Assembly: GCA_039028695.1 (NCBI GenBank)
Contig: JBCCHN010000059.1
Location: 1 to 29,284, forward strand
Length of the DNA stretch: 29,284 bases
Reading direction: 5' to 3'
Source of the DNA: JANQKX01 sp039028695
GTDB taxonomy: Bacteria; Pseudomonadota; Alphaproteobacteria; Kiloniellales; Kiloniellaceae
The notes beneath the pieces are model-generated. The model searched no databases, was not told where the DNA came from, and saw only the letters and a program-made list of their open reading frames with translations. This document shows, piece by piece, positions 14,996-22,517 of the stretch; position 1 is the first letter of the stretch; each line of letters begins with the position of its first letter. Position numbers and translations under genes: made by a program.

Positions 14996-16225
14996 ATGTG
15001 CGACATACCTGAGGCATTTCTAAAAAGCCAACCCGCAAAAACACGTCGAAAAATTTGGAATATGGATTCCACATGGCACTGTTTGCTTGTCGGGACCTGC
15101 CTGTCCATGACCGACCTGCATCGCTTGGCCCGCAAGCTCAACCTGTCCTTTTCGTGTGAATCTCCTTCCGACTATAGTCTTCATAGTTTTTTTGTCGGAG
15201 AGGCAGGAAAAAGCGGCCTTGCGGCAAAGGCCATAAATAAGCTCTTGGACCGCAAACACGCGGGCTCTATTCGCAGAGCCGCCAAGATCAAAACGACAAG
15301 CGAGCTGACAAGATTCTGGGAGCAGTCTTTTGAGCAAGGCGACATTCCAGGTCCCCTTTGGGCCTGTGTCACCCACACGGAGCTGGAAATCGATTTGGGT
15401 ACTAAAATTTATGGTGAAATCCATATGCTCTCTCACATGGTTGGCGCGGCGAACAGAGCGGATATCTCGGCCCTTAAAAGGCTTCAATCAGAGGTGACGT
15501 CTCTGGAACAGAAATTAGAAGGGGAGCGCCGTCGCTCTCAATCGCATGCCGAAAAGAATTTAGATCTTACGGCCAAACTTGCTGAGCAAAGCCAACAACA
15601 AAAACAGGCCGAGAGCAGCATAGCGCACCTAAATTCAAAGCTACTGGCTGCCGGCACCGGCAAGGACGGGGTATCGTCCCTTAAACCACAACTGACGACC
15701 GCGGATCGTGAAGAACTCAGGCAGCTCAGAAATACCTTTGAAGAGCAAAATCTGTATTTAGAAAAGTTGCGTCAGGATTTGATTGACACGCGAGCCCGTG
15801 AAGAAGCCCTCGTGCGTGAATGTCGTGCCTTAGAAAGTTTGCTTGGAAATTTGAGTGACGGTGAAGAGCCCGGTCCCTCCTTTGAGCCCACTTGTCCCTT
15901 TGACTTTAATGGACAATGCATCCTCTATGTCGGGGGGCGATCCAAAGTGGTGTGCCGTTTGCGGGAATTGGTTCAACAGGGCAATGGTTCGTTACTGCAC
16001 CATGATGGCGGAATGGAAAAGTCCATCGACGAACTAGCAAGTGCCGTTGCGCGCGCAGACCAAGTCGTGTTCCCGATTGATTGCGTAAGTCATTCGGCTG
16101 TCAAAAAATTGAAAACCCTGTGCCGTCGTAGCATGAAACCCTACGTGCCCTTGCGGTCCGCGGGTCTATCGTCATTTGTCGCCGGTCTGCAATCTGTGTC
16201 TAACGGACAGCTAGCCGATCTTTAG
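14996..16225 (+). CDS. DUF2325 protein with N-terminal domain and long coiled coil
   Basis: A 409-residue cytoplasmic protein in three parts. The N-terminal alpha domain (about 25-150) has WHCLLVGTCLSMTDLHRLAR and WACVTHTE. A coiled coil (about 155-285) is rich in Glu, Gln, Lys and Leu. The C-terminal DUF2325 domain (308-396) is Rossmann-like: ILYVGGRSKVVCRLRELV, then LLHHDGGMEKSI, DQVVFPIDCVSHSAVKKLK and KPYVPLRSAGLSSF. The domain's function is unknown; the conserved HHDGG and DCVSH segments suggest a ligand or metal site. The start uses GGGCGAGGCAA before ATG. Iron boxes C and D are upstream, and Bfd follows convergently. It is probably part of the iron/peroxide group rather than housekeeping. 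Confidence 0.88.
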   Translation: MCDIPEAFLKSQPAKTRRKIWNMDSTWHCLLVGTCLSMTDLHRLARKLNLSFSCESPSDYSLHSFFVGEAGKSGLAAKAINKLLDRKHAGSIRRAAKIKTTSELTRFWEQSFEQGDIPGPLWACVTHTELEIDLGTKIYGEIHMLSHMVGAANRADISALKRLQSEVTSLEQKLEGERRRSQSHAEKNLDLTAKLAEQSQQQKQAESSIAHLNSKLLAAGTGKDGVSSLKPQLTTADREELRQLRNTFEEQNLYLEKLRQDLIDTRAREEALVRECRALESLLGNLSDGEEPGPSFEPTCPFDFNGQCILYVGGRSKVVCRLRELVQQGNGSLLHHDGGMEKSIDELASAVARADQVVFPIDCVSHSAVKKLKTLCRRSMKPYVPLRSAGLSSFVAGLQSVSNGQLADL

Positions 16226-16275
16226 ATCTTTGGCATACTGTTAAAAGACAGGCCTCCGCAGGGCCAAAGAAGATC
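16224..16275 (+). terminator. Possible 3' stem-loop after the DUF2325 gene
   Basis: AGATCTTTGGC (16224-16234) can pair with GCCAAAGAAGATC (16263-16275), leaving a small bulge. Inside, GGCCT and AGGGCC (16251-16265) form an alternative short hairpin. No clear T-run follows, so this may be a weak terminator or a structured mRNA end. Confidence 0.3.
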
Positions 16276-16471
16276 ACAATGTCATTTTAAAATGATCGAC
16301 GGCTATCCAAATCCCCAATGGGCGCCTTTAATCGGATCGGCCGACCTTTCTATTTTTATTAGTCCCGAAGCGCCGCCGCGAAGCGTTAAGGACCGCCTTA
16401 TCAAAAAGACGAGCAGCCAAAACAACCTTCTTGGGGTCTAAAGAGCGCCACAACATCACGGGGAAACACCC

Positions 16472-16657
16472 CTATTCGGCGGCAACAGCGGCCACCGATT
16501 GCGCCATATCGATGATTTCTTGCGCATATTCCAGGCAAGAGCCGCACTGTGGGCCATTACCCAGGGCGGCATAGACTTTATGGGCGCAGGCAACGCCCTG
16601 CTCCGCCACTTCGCGGATTTCAGAATCACGATATCCGTTACACATACAGACATACAT
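16472..16657 (-). CDS. bfd: Bacterioferritin-associated ferredoxin
   Basis: A 61-residue [2Fe-2S] protein. The four ligands Cys4, Cys6, Cys38 and Cys41 (VCMCNGY and PQCGSC) have exactly the CxC-X31-CxxC spacing of E. coli Bfd. Bfd binds bacterioferritin and passes electrons to the ferric core so that stored iron is released when the cell is iron-starved. No bacterioferritin gene lies in this window. An iron box (16685-16705) is 28 bp upstream of the start at 16657, fitting derepression under iron limitation, as known for bfd in other bacteria. It is monocistronic and convergent with DUF2325. Confidence 0.95.
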   Translation of the reverse strand: MYVCMCNGYRDSEIREVAEQGVACAHKVYAALGNGPQCGSCLEYAQEIIDMAQSVAAVAAE

Positions 16658-16684
16658 GTTTGACTGCCTCCGCTTCTTGAATAT

Positions 16685-16705
16685 TGCGAATGATAATGAT
16701 TGTCA
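16685..16705. promoter_or_regulatory. Fur-type iron box E, upstream of bfd
   Basis: A 21-bp box with left half TGCGAATGAT and right half ATGATTGTCA, 28 bp upstream of bfd. It contains GATAATGAT, an exact match to the start of the classical Fur box. A second, weaker symmetry (ATTGC ... GCAAT, 16683-16713) extends beyond it. Confidence 0.8.
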
Positions 16706-16713
16706 ATTGCAAT

Positions 16714-16965
16714 ACCTAAAAATTCAATAATTTCACGAAAGGATGAGTTAAAATCGACGAACGTTATAAAAAATAAATTTAAACGGGTTAGCTAAGGCGG
16801 ATCGCCTTGGTGCTCGGTGCATCGATAAATCTCGCGCCGAGGAAATGCCATCACCCTTCAGAGACCTGATAGAGTCTAAAGAGAGCTTAATTCAAGGGAT
16901 AGGTCGCAATCTCAATCCCGGCTAAGGGATCATTGCGGATGGGCCCTTTTATAAAGATCCGCCAG
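16714..16965. other. Non-coding gap downstream of the hydrolase gene
   Basis: AT-rich near 16720-16790, then mixed. No gene, ribosome binding site or clear terminator is seen. It separates box E of bfd from the 3' end of the alpha/beta hydrolase gene. Confidence 0.4.
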
Positions 16966-17937
16966 TCAAAACCTTTTGGCTATGAAGTTTGCGATTTGCT
17001 GGAGAGAGGCTTCAGCCTCGGGGATCTCGTCATAGAATTCGAAGACATGCCACAGCCCATCCCAGATCCGCAAGTCAACTTCTACATTGGCATCACGCAG
17101 GCGGGCGGCCAACCCGATACACTGGCTGAGCAGAAGATCTCGTGTGGCGCTGGTAATCATGGTGCACGGAAATCCTTGGTCGAAGCGGCCAAAGAGAGGG
17201 GAAATGGCCGGATCGGATGGGCGCCTTTCACCGGCGTAAAGGGCCGCGGCCGCAGCCGCATAACGATTGTTGAGAGTGGGGTCCCGCCCCTCATTAAAGG
17301 TGTGGCTATCACCGCTGCTGGTCAGATCACACCAAGGCGATAGAAGGGCCAGACAGGCTGGTTGCCCCAGTCCCTCTTGCGCGGCGCGCTGCAAAAGGGC
17401 TAAGGCCAGGTTGCCGCCTGCGGACTCGCCGACGACGGCAATGCGCCGGGGAGCGTGCTCTTGATGGATGGTTTGGTAGACCGCCATGGCATCTTCCAAG
17501 GCTGCCGGATAAGGATGTTCTGGAGCCAAGCGGTAATCGGGTGCGATGACCCTTGCGCCGGTTAAGGCTGCCAAGGCCGCAGAGATGACCAAGTCCTCGA
17601 AAGCACTTCCCGCGTGATACCCCCCGCCAAAGCAGTAAAGGATGATTCGCTGGTTATGCAGATCCTTTCCGTCAGACGGATCGATGCAGTGGGAGGGGTC
17701 TTGGGGAACAATCTCCAGACAGGGGACCTGGGCGAAGCGGACAACCTTATAGGTTACGCCATAATGAGCCACGGCGCGCTCCACGGCCGGGGTATTGGCG
17801 CGGCGAAGCTTTAGGCGATTGGCGGCGCCTGTTTCCCGTTCTGGCAGGTAAATCGGCTGATCGGCCAGATGGTGGATTAAGGCCTCTGCCTGTTCGCTGG
17901 CACGGTAGCCAATCGTGACCATGCTTTTTTCGGTCAT
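16966..17937 (-). CDS. Alpha/beta hydrolase, HSL-like esterase with variant oxyanion motif
   Basis: A 323-residue carboxylesterase-type hydrolase. The catalytic triad is readable as Ser172 in GESAGG, Asp267 in SATRDLLLSQ and His297 in DGLWHVFEFY. The APDYRLAPEHPYPAAL segment (132-147) is typical of the hormone-sensitive lipase group. The usual HGGG oxyanion motif reads FGGG (103-106), so the first His is replaced by Phe. The start at 17937 has no strong ribosome binding site. It is on the same strand as the class II aldolase and dioxygenase genes but 120 bp downstream of the aldolase, so it may or may not be in their operon. The substrate is probably a small ester or lactone. Confidence 0.87.
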   Translation of the reverse strand: MTEKSMVTIGYRASEQAEALIHHLADQPIYLPERETGAANRLKLRRANTPAVERAVAHYGVTYKVVRFAQVPCLEIVPQDPSHCIDPSDGKDLHNQRIILYCFGGGYHAGSAFEDLVISAALAALTGARVIAPDYRLAPEHPYPAALEDAMAVYQTIHQEHAPRRIAVVGESAGGNLALALLQRAAQEGLGQPACLALLSPWCDLTSSGDSHTFNEGRDPTLNNRYAAAAAALYAGERRPSDPAISPLFGRFDQGFPCTMITSATRDLLLSQCIGLAARLRDANVEVDLRIWDGLWHVFEFYDEIPEAEASLQQIANFIAKRF

Positions 17938-18057
17938 AAAACCCCGGGGCCGCCTTAGATCTCGATCCCTCCCTTTACCTCAAATGAAAGCGATCTGCTA
18001 GAGAGAGGAAATTCGGCTTATAAGGTCGGAAGACGATAAACGATATTACCGAGGGTT

Positions 18058-18822
18058 TTATGATTTGTAGTCAGGGCTGCGTGCGTCCAAGGAGCGGATC
18101 AGGCCCGGCCATTCGGTCTTGCCATCGTAGTTGTAATGTTCCGACTGGGCCATTTGGTCTTGATATCGAGCCACCTTTTGCGGATCCATTAAATGGAGTT
18201 CCCGGCTCATGGAGAGGGTCTTGATCTGGGCGGCGCAGGTCTGGCGCAAAAAGTAGGCGCGGAAGAAGGCTTCGGCCGCCGTTGTGCCGAGCGCATAGTA
18301 CCCGTGATTGCGGCTGATCAGGATCTGATGCTGACCGAGCCTTTCAACAAAGTGTTGGGCAAAGTCCTCATCCTCATCGAACTCATATTCGATATAACCG
18401 GTTATATTGCCGAGATAGACGGCCGGCTGATTGAGCGGCAGCAAACCATCCTCGATGGAGCCGACGGCCATTACTTCTTCCTCATGGCCATGGACGAAAT
18501 ACATGACCTCGGGTCGGGACCCGAATATCCATTGGCATAGGTTGGCAGCGCCATCGTTGAGCCAGGGTCCGTCCGGATCGACTGCCTGGCCGTCCGGGCC
18601 GATTTTGATCAGGGACGAGGCCGTGGCCTCCTCCCAAAACATGCCATAGGGATGGAGCAGATAGTGGTCCGGCTGATCCGGCACCCGGGCCGCAACGGCC
18701 CCATTGGCCAAGTCGGACATGCCATAATGGGCGAGAACGCGAAAGATAGCAGCCAAGTCCACGCGGGCCTGCCACTCGGCGGGGCCGCAGGAGGAAGACT
18801 GCGACGGAAAGGCAATGGTCAT
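18058..18822 (-). CDS. Class II aldolase/adducin family protein
   Basis: A 254-residue metal-dependent lyase or epimerase-like enzyme. Family features: an N-terminal helix with FRVLAHYGMSDLANGAVAARVPD (27-49; the G-N-A/S pattern), YLLHPYGMFWEE (54-65), the metal-binding HGHEE (111-115; His111 and His113) and the third His in SRNHGYYALGTTAAEAF (170-186). Members use Zn2+ and cleave or isomerise sugar phosphates or hydroxy acids; the substrate here is unknown. Its ATG overlaps the stop of the dioxygenase gene by 4 bases (18819-18822, ATGA), indicating translational coupling. The two products probably act in one pathway under the divergent GlxA-type regulator. Confidence 0.9.
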   Translation of the reverse strand: MTIAFPSQSSSCGPAEWQARVDLAAIFRVLAHYGMSDLANGAVAARVPDQPDHYLLHPYGMFWEEATASSLIKIGPDGQAVDPDGPWLNDGAANLCQWIFGSRPEVMYFVHGHEEEVMAVGSIEDGLLPLNQPAVYLGNITGYIEYEFDEDEDFAQHFVERLGQHQILISRNHGYYALGTTAAEAFFRAYFLRQTCAAQIKTLSMSRELHLMDPQKVARYQDQMAQSEHYNYDGKTEWPGLIRSLDARSPDYKS

Positions 18823-20009
18823 GAGGCGAGTTCCCGTGAAAGGTGACGTTCCAAGGTTCGAATGGCCGAGTGCAGATCGTCGCGGTCCGCATATGTGCCT
18901 TCAATAAATCGGGTTCCGCCGGTGGCGTCATAACCCTTGCGACCGTGCAGAATGCGGCGATTGTCAAAGGCCAAAAGATCGCCCGGCCGATAGGAGAAGA
19001 TCATCTGATAGGCTGGATCTTGCGCCCGAGCGGTGAAAGCCCGATAGGCGCGGTAGGCCCGGTCTTGATCCGCCAGGGCCGCCACCAAGGGAGAACGCAG
19101 CCAGGTATTGTAGCGGATAGCGGTAATGGTCCCGTGTCTATCTCGTTCGATGACCGGACCGGCGGCCTTATAGCTGCTCGACTTAGCGCGATTTTTATAT
19201 GTCCAGTTAATCTCACAGAGCGTCGCGAATTGATCCGGCTCTTCGGATTTTAGGTCTTCGGCGATGCGATAGGCGTCGACGTAGATGCCCTCTCCGCCCC
19301 GCGCCGTATTGGCGCGGCAGAAGAGGAACTGCAGGCCATGGGGGCATTCGCGGGTCGGTAAGTCCATGTGCTGCAGGAGGGCATCTGAAGTAAAGGCGTT
19401 GCTGTCAGGGTCTTCCTTGATCTCAAGGGTGTATTGCCGACCAAAATTTGATTCGCGAATGGGGCCGATTCGCGCCACCACACCAGCCAGCAAGCCGTCC
19501 TGGTTTGGTAGTCCGGACAAGCGGGCTAGGCCGTGGGTCTGCAAGGACAAAAGCCATTCCAAAAAGACAGGCGGTTCGGCTAGGGCGCGCGGCCCATTCA
19601 GAGTTGGGGGTCCTGAAAGATCCGCTGCTGACCAGTGCCGCAGGTCTTGGGCGGCCACATGCTCGCCAAACCAGGCGATGCCACGCAACCAGCCTGGATG
19701 AAAGCGGCTCGGCGCGCGCCCATGGGACCAATGCACCTCGACCGCACCATTTGCCAAAAGCACAGCTCGCCGGATCACCAAATCACAAGGAAGGTCCAGG
19801 GGGGACAGCGTCGTCTCCCGCGACAGGGGATGAAGCGTGTCCTCGGCGGGGTCGTTTTCAGCCAGAAGGAAGGGGTGATACGCACTGGTCCGCGCATCGC
19901 TCCAGGTGATCAAGAGCGCCCCGTGGTCGACGGCCACCGATGTCGGTTGCTGGGTGAGCGGCCAGGAATCGAAATCCGGGGTCCGCGGCAAAGGAGTATT
20001 GTCACTCAT
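18819..20009 (-). CDS. Gamma-butyrobetaine dioxygenase-like Fe(II)/2-oxoglutarate oxygenase
   Basis: A 396-residue TauD/TfdA-fold oxygenase. The iron site is His214-x-Asp216 (LLQHMDLPTRECPHGLQFL) and His355 (RRILHGRKGY), and Arg367 (GTRFIEGTY) should bind 2-oxoglutarate; the motif LPTRE...GLQFLFC resembles gamma-butyrobetaine/trimethyllysine hydroxylases. The N-terminal part seems to hold two DUF971-like stretches (about 25-50 and 80-110, each with a W-S-x-x-R/G core), and the zinc-binding Cys set known in such domains is missing. The start at 20009 or 20018 (GAGGAGA sits between ideal positions) is preferred over the frame start at 20129, which would overlap the divergent regulator. The true substrate may be another quaternary amine or acid. 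Confidence 0.88.
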   Translation of the reverse strand: MSDNTPLPRTPDFDSWPLTQQPTSVAVDHGALLITWSDARTSAYHPFLLAENDPAEDTLHPLSRETTLSPLDLPCDLVIRRAVLLANGAVEVHWSHGRAPSRFHPGWLRGIAWFGEHVAAQDLRHWSAADLSGPPTLNGPRALAEPPVFLEWLLSLQTHGLARLSGLPNQDGLLAGVVARIGPIRESNFGRQYTLEIKEDPDSNAFTSDALLQHMDLPTRECPHGLQFLFCRANTARGGEGIYVDAYRIAEDLKSEEPDQFATLCEINWTYKNRAKSSSYKAAGPVIERDRHGTITAIRYNTWLRSPLVAALADQDRAYRAYRAFTARAQDPAYQMIFSYRPGDLLAFDNRRILHGRKGYDATGGTRFIEGTYADRDDLHSAIRTLERHLSRELAS

Positions 20010-20108
20010 GCTTGGCATCTTCTCCTCATCAGCTTGATTGTAGGTGGGAAAGCCACTTAGAGATTGATACTGTTTGACGAAATTTTGATACCAAGGGACT
20101 AGAATGAC

Positions 20109-21044
20109 ATGCCTGTCATCTGCATCCACCTCTCGGAAGGCTTCCCTCTCCTCTCCTTGGCTTTGATTACCGAGCCCCTAAGGGTGGCCAACCGGGAACT
20201 GGGGCAGCCTCGCTTTCACTGGGCCGCCGTGTCGGATCGGGGCGGTGTTCTGAACTCTTCCAGTGGAATTCCCCTCGACACGGCCGAGCTGCCGGCCACC
20301 CCGCCGGAGGCGGCCATCCTTTTGGCGTCATATGGGCCAGACCGTTCGGCCACTGAGTCCACCTTGACCTGGCTTCGGCGTATGGACCGATTGGGCTGTC
20401 TTTTGGGTTGCGTCGATACAGGCGCTTTGATCTTCGCCAAGGCCGGGCTCTTGAAGGTTCGCCCAGCAGCGGCTCATCCCGAGGCTATTGCCGGGTTTCA
20501 TCGCCAGTTTCCTGGCAGTCTTTTCATTGACCGTTTGTACGATTTTTCGCCGCCACGATTTTCCAGCGCCGGCGGGGTTTCCACCATCGATATGACCTTG
20601 GCCTTGATCGATCACCTGAGCAGGGATGGTTTGTCGCAGCGGGTTTCTGAAATCTTGACCTATAAACCCCACCTGGCGGACTGGGAGCCGCAAGCCATTC
20701 CGGCCAGCATCGCGCCCGCAGTTCGCGACGCGGTTTCGATCATGGAAGCACATTTGACCGCCTGTCTGAGCATATCGGAAATCGCCGAGCGTGTGGGCCT
20801 TCCGAGCTGGAAGCTGACCCGCCTCTTCAAACGCTATCTCCACAGCTCGCCCACCAGTTATTATGTGACGCGCCGACTAGGGCGGGCCCAGGACATGCTG
20901 CGCAATACCACCCTGCCCGTTGGCGACGTGGCATCAGAGTGCGGCTATGAGAACGCGGAGGTCTTCTCGCGCGCCTATCGAAAATACTTCGGACGCAAAC
21001 CATCCCAAGACCGAGCCCCGCCGAATCAAGAAAAGCTTGCCTAG
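20109..21044 (+). CDS. GlxA-family AraC-type transcriptional regulator
   Basis: A 311-residue activator-type regulator. The N-terminal DJ-1/PfpI-like sensing domain (1-185) has EPLRVANRELG (22-32), GCVDTGALIFAKAGLL (100-115) and SSAGGVSTIDMTLALI (152-167), all class signatures. The C-terminal AraC domain (205-300) has two helix-turn-helix units (ISEIAERVGLPSWKLTRLFK and VGDVASECGYENAEVFSRAY). Relatives such as CdhR and GbdR of Pseudomonas respond to carnitine or glycine betaine. It is divergent from the dioxygenase gene across about 100 bp, so it most likely controls the dioxygenase-aldolase operon. The start at 20109 overlaps an out-of-frame ATG at 20104; a weak AAGGGAC precedes both. Confidence 0.92.
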   Translation: MPVICIHLSEGFPLLSLALITEPLRVANRELGQPRFHWAAVSDRGGVLNSSSGIPLDTAELPATPPEAAILLASYGPDRSATESTLTWLRRMDRLGCLLGCVDTGALIFAKAGLLKVRPAAAHPEAIAGFHRQFPGSLFIDRLYDFSPPRFSSAGGVSTIDMTLALIDHLSRDGLSQRVSEILTYKPHLADWEPQAIPASIAPAVRDAVSIMEAHLTACLSISEIAERVGLPSWKLTRLFKRYLHSSPTSYYVTRRLGRAQDMLRNTTLPVGDVASECGYENAEVFSRAYRKYFGRKPSQDRAPPNQEKLA

Positions 21045-21100
21045 AGATTGATTTGGCGACTCGTTGCCGGGCAGGTACCCTTTTCTGCCCGCAGGAACTC

Positions 21101-22162
21101 ATGAGCCGGCTATTGCGCAGATTTTACATTTTGCTAGGTCAGGGATTATCGAGGAGGTCAAAGATCGCCATTCTTTGCTTTTTGATGGTCACCTGGATCC
21201 ATGAGCCGGTCCGCAGCCAGGCTCTGGATGGGGCAGCCGACGCTCAGAATGATCCGCCCGATATTAATGAAGCAGAGCCTGGCGCTGACGACGACAATCA
21301 GCCCGGTCGCATTGATCAACTTCACGATCAAATTGAAAGGGGCGTGCGTGGATCGGCGACTTGGCTGGATTCCTTTTTTGAGGACGAACGCTATGGCGCC
21401 GAGCTCAATCAGACGCGTTTACGGCTCCGGTTCGAGGTTTTTGACGAGGTGGACAAAAGTCCGAGTTTCAACATTAAGGGTAGCCTGCGGCTGCGGCTGC
21501 CCAATACCAGCCGGCGCCTCATGTTGGTCATCGCCGGTTCACCGGACGACGATGACGACATCACGGATACGCCCGAAGATGACATTCGCGATGAATTCGA
21601 CAGTACGGATGAGGAGAATTTGGCCGTTGCCCTGCAGTATTACCTCAAACAGAGCGTCAAACGAAACCTGTCCGCCACCGGCGGGGTGAGGTTTCGTAAC
21701 GGTGGCCCGGTGGCCTTCGTGGGCGGGCGTTTTCGAGAGCTGGTCGATCTGGGAACCTGGGACTTGCGCTTTACCGAACGCCTGCGCTGGTTTACGGATA
21801 ACGGCTTTGAATCGAGAACCACCGTGGATCTGGAGCGCCCGGTTTTTGACGACCTTCTGTTTCGATCCACGGCCGGTGCGAGCTGGTATGAGAACGAAAG
21901 CGGTTTGTTCTACGATCTCAATTTTCGCTTGTTCCAGCCTCTCAGCCCGACCCAGGCCCTGGAATATCAGGTGAACAATCAATTCCGCACCTCGCCAAAC
22001 AACCGCCTGGAGGAAAGCTCCTTGCGTTTGCGCTATCGCCAAAAGATTTGGCGGGATTGGCTGGCCTTTGAAGTCATTCCGCAGGTCCGCTTTCCGCGTA
22101 GCCGCAATTTCGAACCTACACCCGGCGCCCTCTTGCGATTTGAAGTGAGTTTCGGCGGTTGA
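21101..22162 (+). CDS. Hypothetical exported beta-rich (outer-membrane barrel-like) protein
   Basis: A 353-residue protein. The start at 21101 (MSRLLRRFYILLG) follows GCAGGAACTC; the frame opens earlier but without support. A signal peptide runs to about residue 40 (LCFLMVTWIHEPVRSQA). An acidic linker follows (DINEAEPGADDDN). The rest alternates polar and hydrophobic residues in long strands with many aromatic-Arg pairs (RLRLRFEVF, SLRLRLP, FEVIPQVRFP) and ends in LLRFEVSFGG, resembling an outer-membrane barrel end although the last residue is Gly rather than Phe. A strongly acidic patch (SPDDDDDITDTPEDD, about 163-177) would be a loop. Function unknown; it follows the regulator by 56 bp but need not be linked. 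Confidence 0.8.
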   Translation: MSRLLRRFYILLGQGLSRRSKIAILCFLMVTWIHEPVRSQALDGAADAQNDPPDINEAEPGADDDNQPGRIDQLHDQIERGVRGSATWLDSFFEDERYGAELNQTRLRLRFEVFDEVDKSPSFNIKGSLRLRLPNTSRRLMLVIAGSPDDDDDITDTPEDDIRDEFDSTDEENLAVALQYYLKQSVKRNLSATGGVRFRNGGPVAFVGGRFRELVDLGTWDLRFTERLRWFTDNGFESRTTVDLERPVFDDLLFRSTAGASWYENESGLFYDLNFRLFQPLSPTQALEYQVNNQFRTSPNNRLEESSLRLRYRQKIWRDWLAFEVIPQVRFPRSRNFEPTPGALLRFEVSFGG

Positions 22163-22217
22163 TGTGCTTACCTAAGCGGCGGAGAAAAACGTGTCGGGCC
22201 TATGGATGGAGAGAAAA

Positions 22218-22517
22218 ATGGTGGAGATGGAAAAGAAAAAAATAAACAAAAACAGAATTTTAGGAATTTTTCTTCCCGTTTTGCCTTTAATAATCCTGCC
22301 GACCTTGGCTTTTGGACAAGAAGGCAGTGAAGAGATTGATGAAATTGCCAGCATGGTGCGTGACCAAGGCTATAGTTGCGACGCACCAAGTGAAATGGAA
22401 AAGGACACCAGTGACAGCACGGCGTTGGAAGAGGCTTGGATCATAAGCTGCGACAACGGCCGCTATCGCGTGAAGATCCTGGGGGACACGGGTGCCGAAG
22501 TGACGCCGGTCCTATAA
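22218..22517 (+). CDS. Small secreted protein with two cysteines
   Basis: A 99-residue exported protein. The start at 22218 is chosen because GGAGAG lies 4 bases before it; starts at 22191 and 22206 lack this. The N-terminus is very Lys-rich (MVEMEKKKINKNR), then a hydrophobic run (ILGIFLPVLPLIILPTLAFG) that ends in a signal cleavage site before QEGSEEID. The mature 50-60 residues have YSCDAPSEME and AWIISCDNGRYRVKILGD, a pattern in which two cysteines bracket a W-C-N/D-Y-R-V strand as in small periplasmic PepSY-like proteins. The coding sequence is AT-rich at its start. Function unknown. Confidence 0.75.
   Translation: MVEMEKKKINKNRILGIFLPVLPLIILPTLAFGQEGSEEIDEIASMVRDQGYSCDAPSEMEKDTSDSTALEEAWIISCDNGRYRVKILGDTGAEVTPVL

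Noticed and set aside
19448..20060. Long plus-strand frames opposite the dioxygenase gene
   Set aside because: Opposite-strand shadows in GC-rich coding DNA; the dioxygenase has intact catalytic motifs.
21068..21091. CGGGCAG/CTGCCCG hairpin after the GlxA-type regulator
   Set aside because: Only 7 bp with a 10-base loop and no T-run; not called as a terminator.
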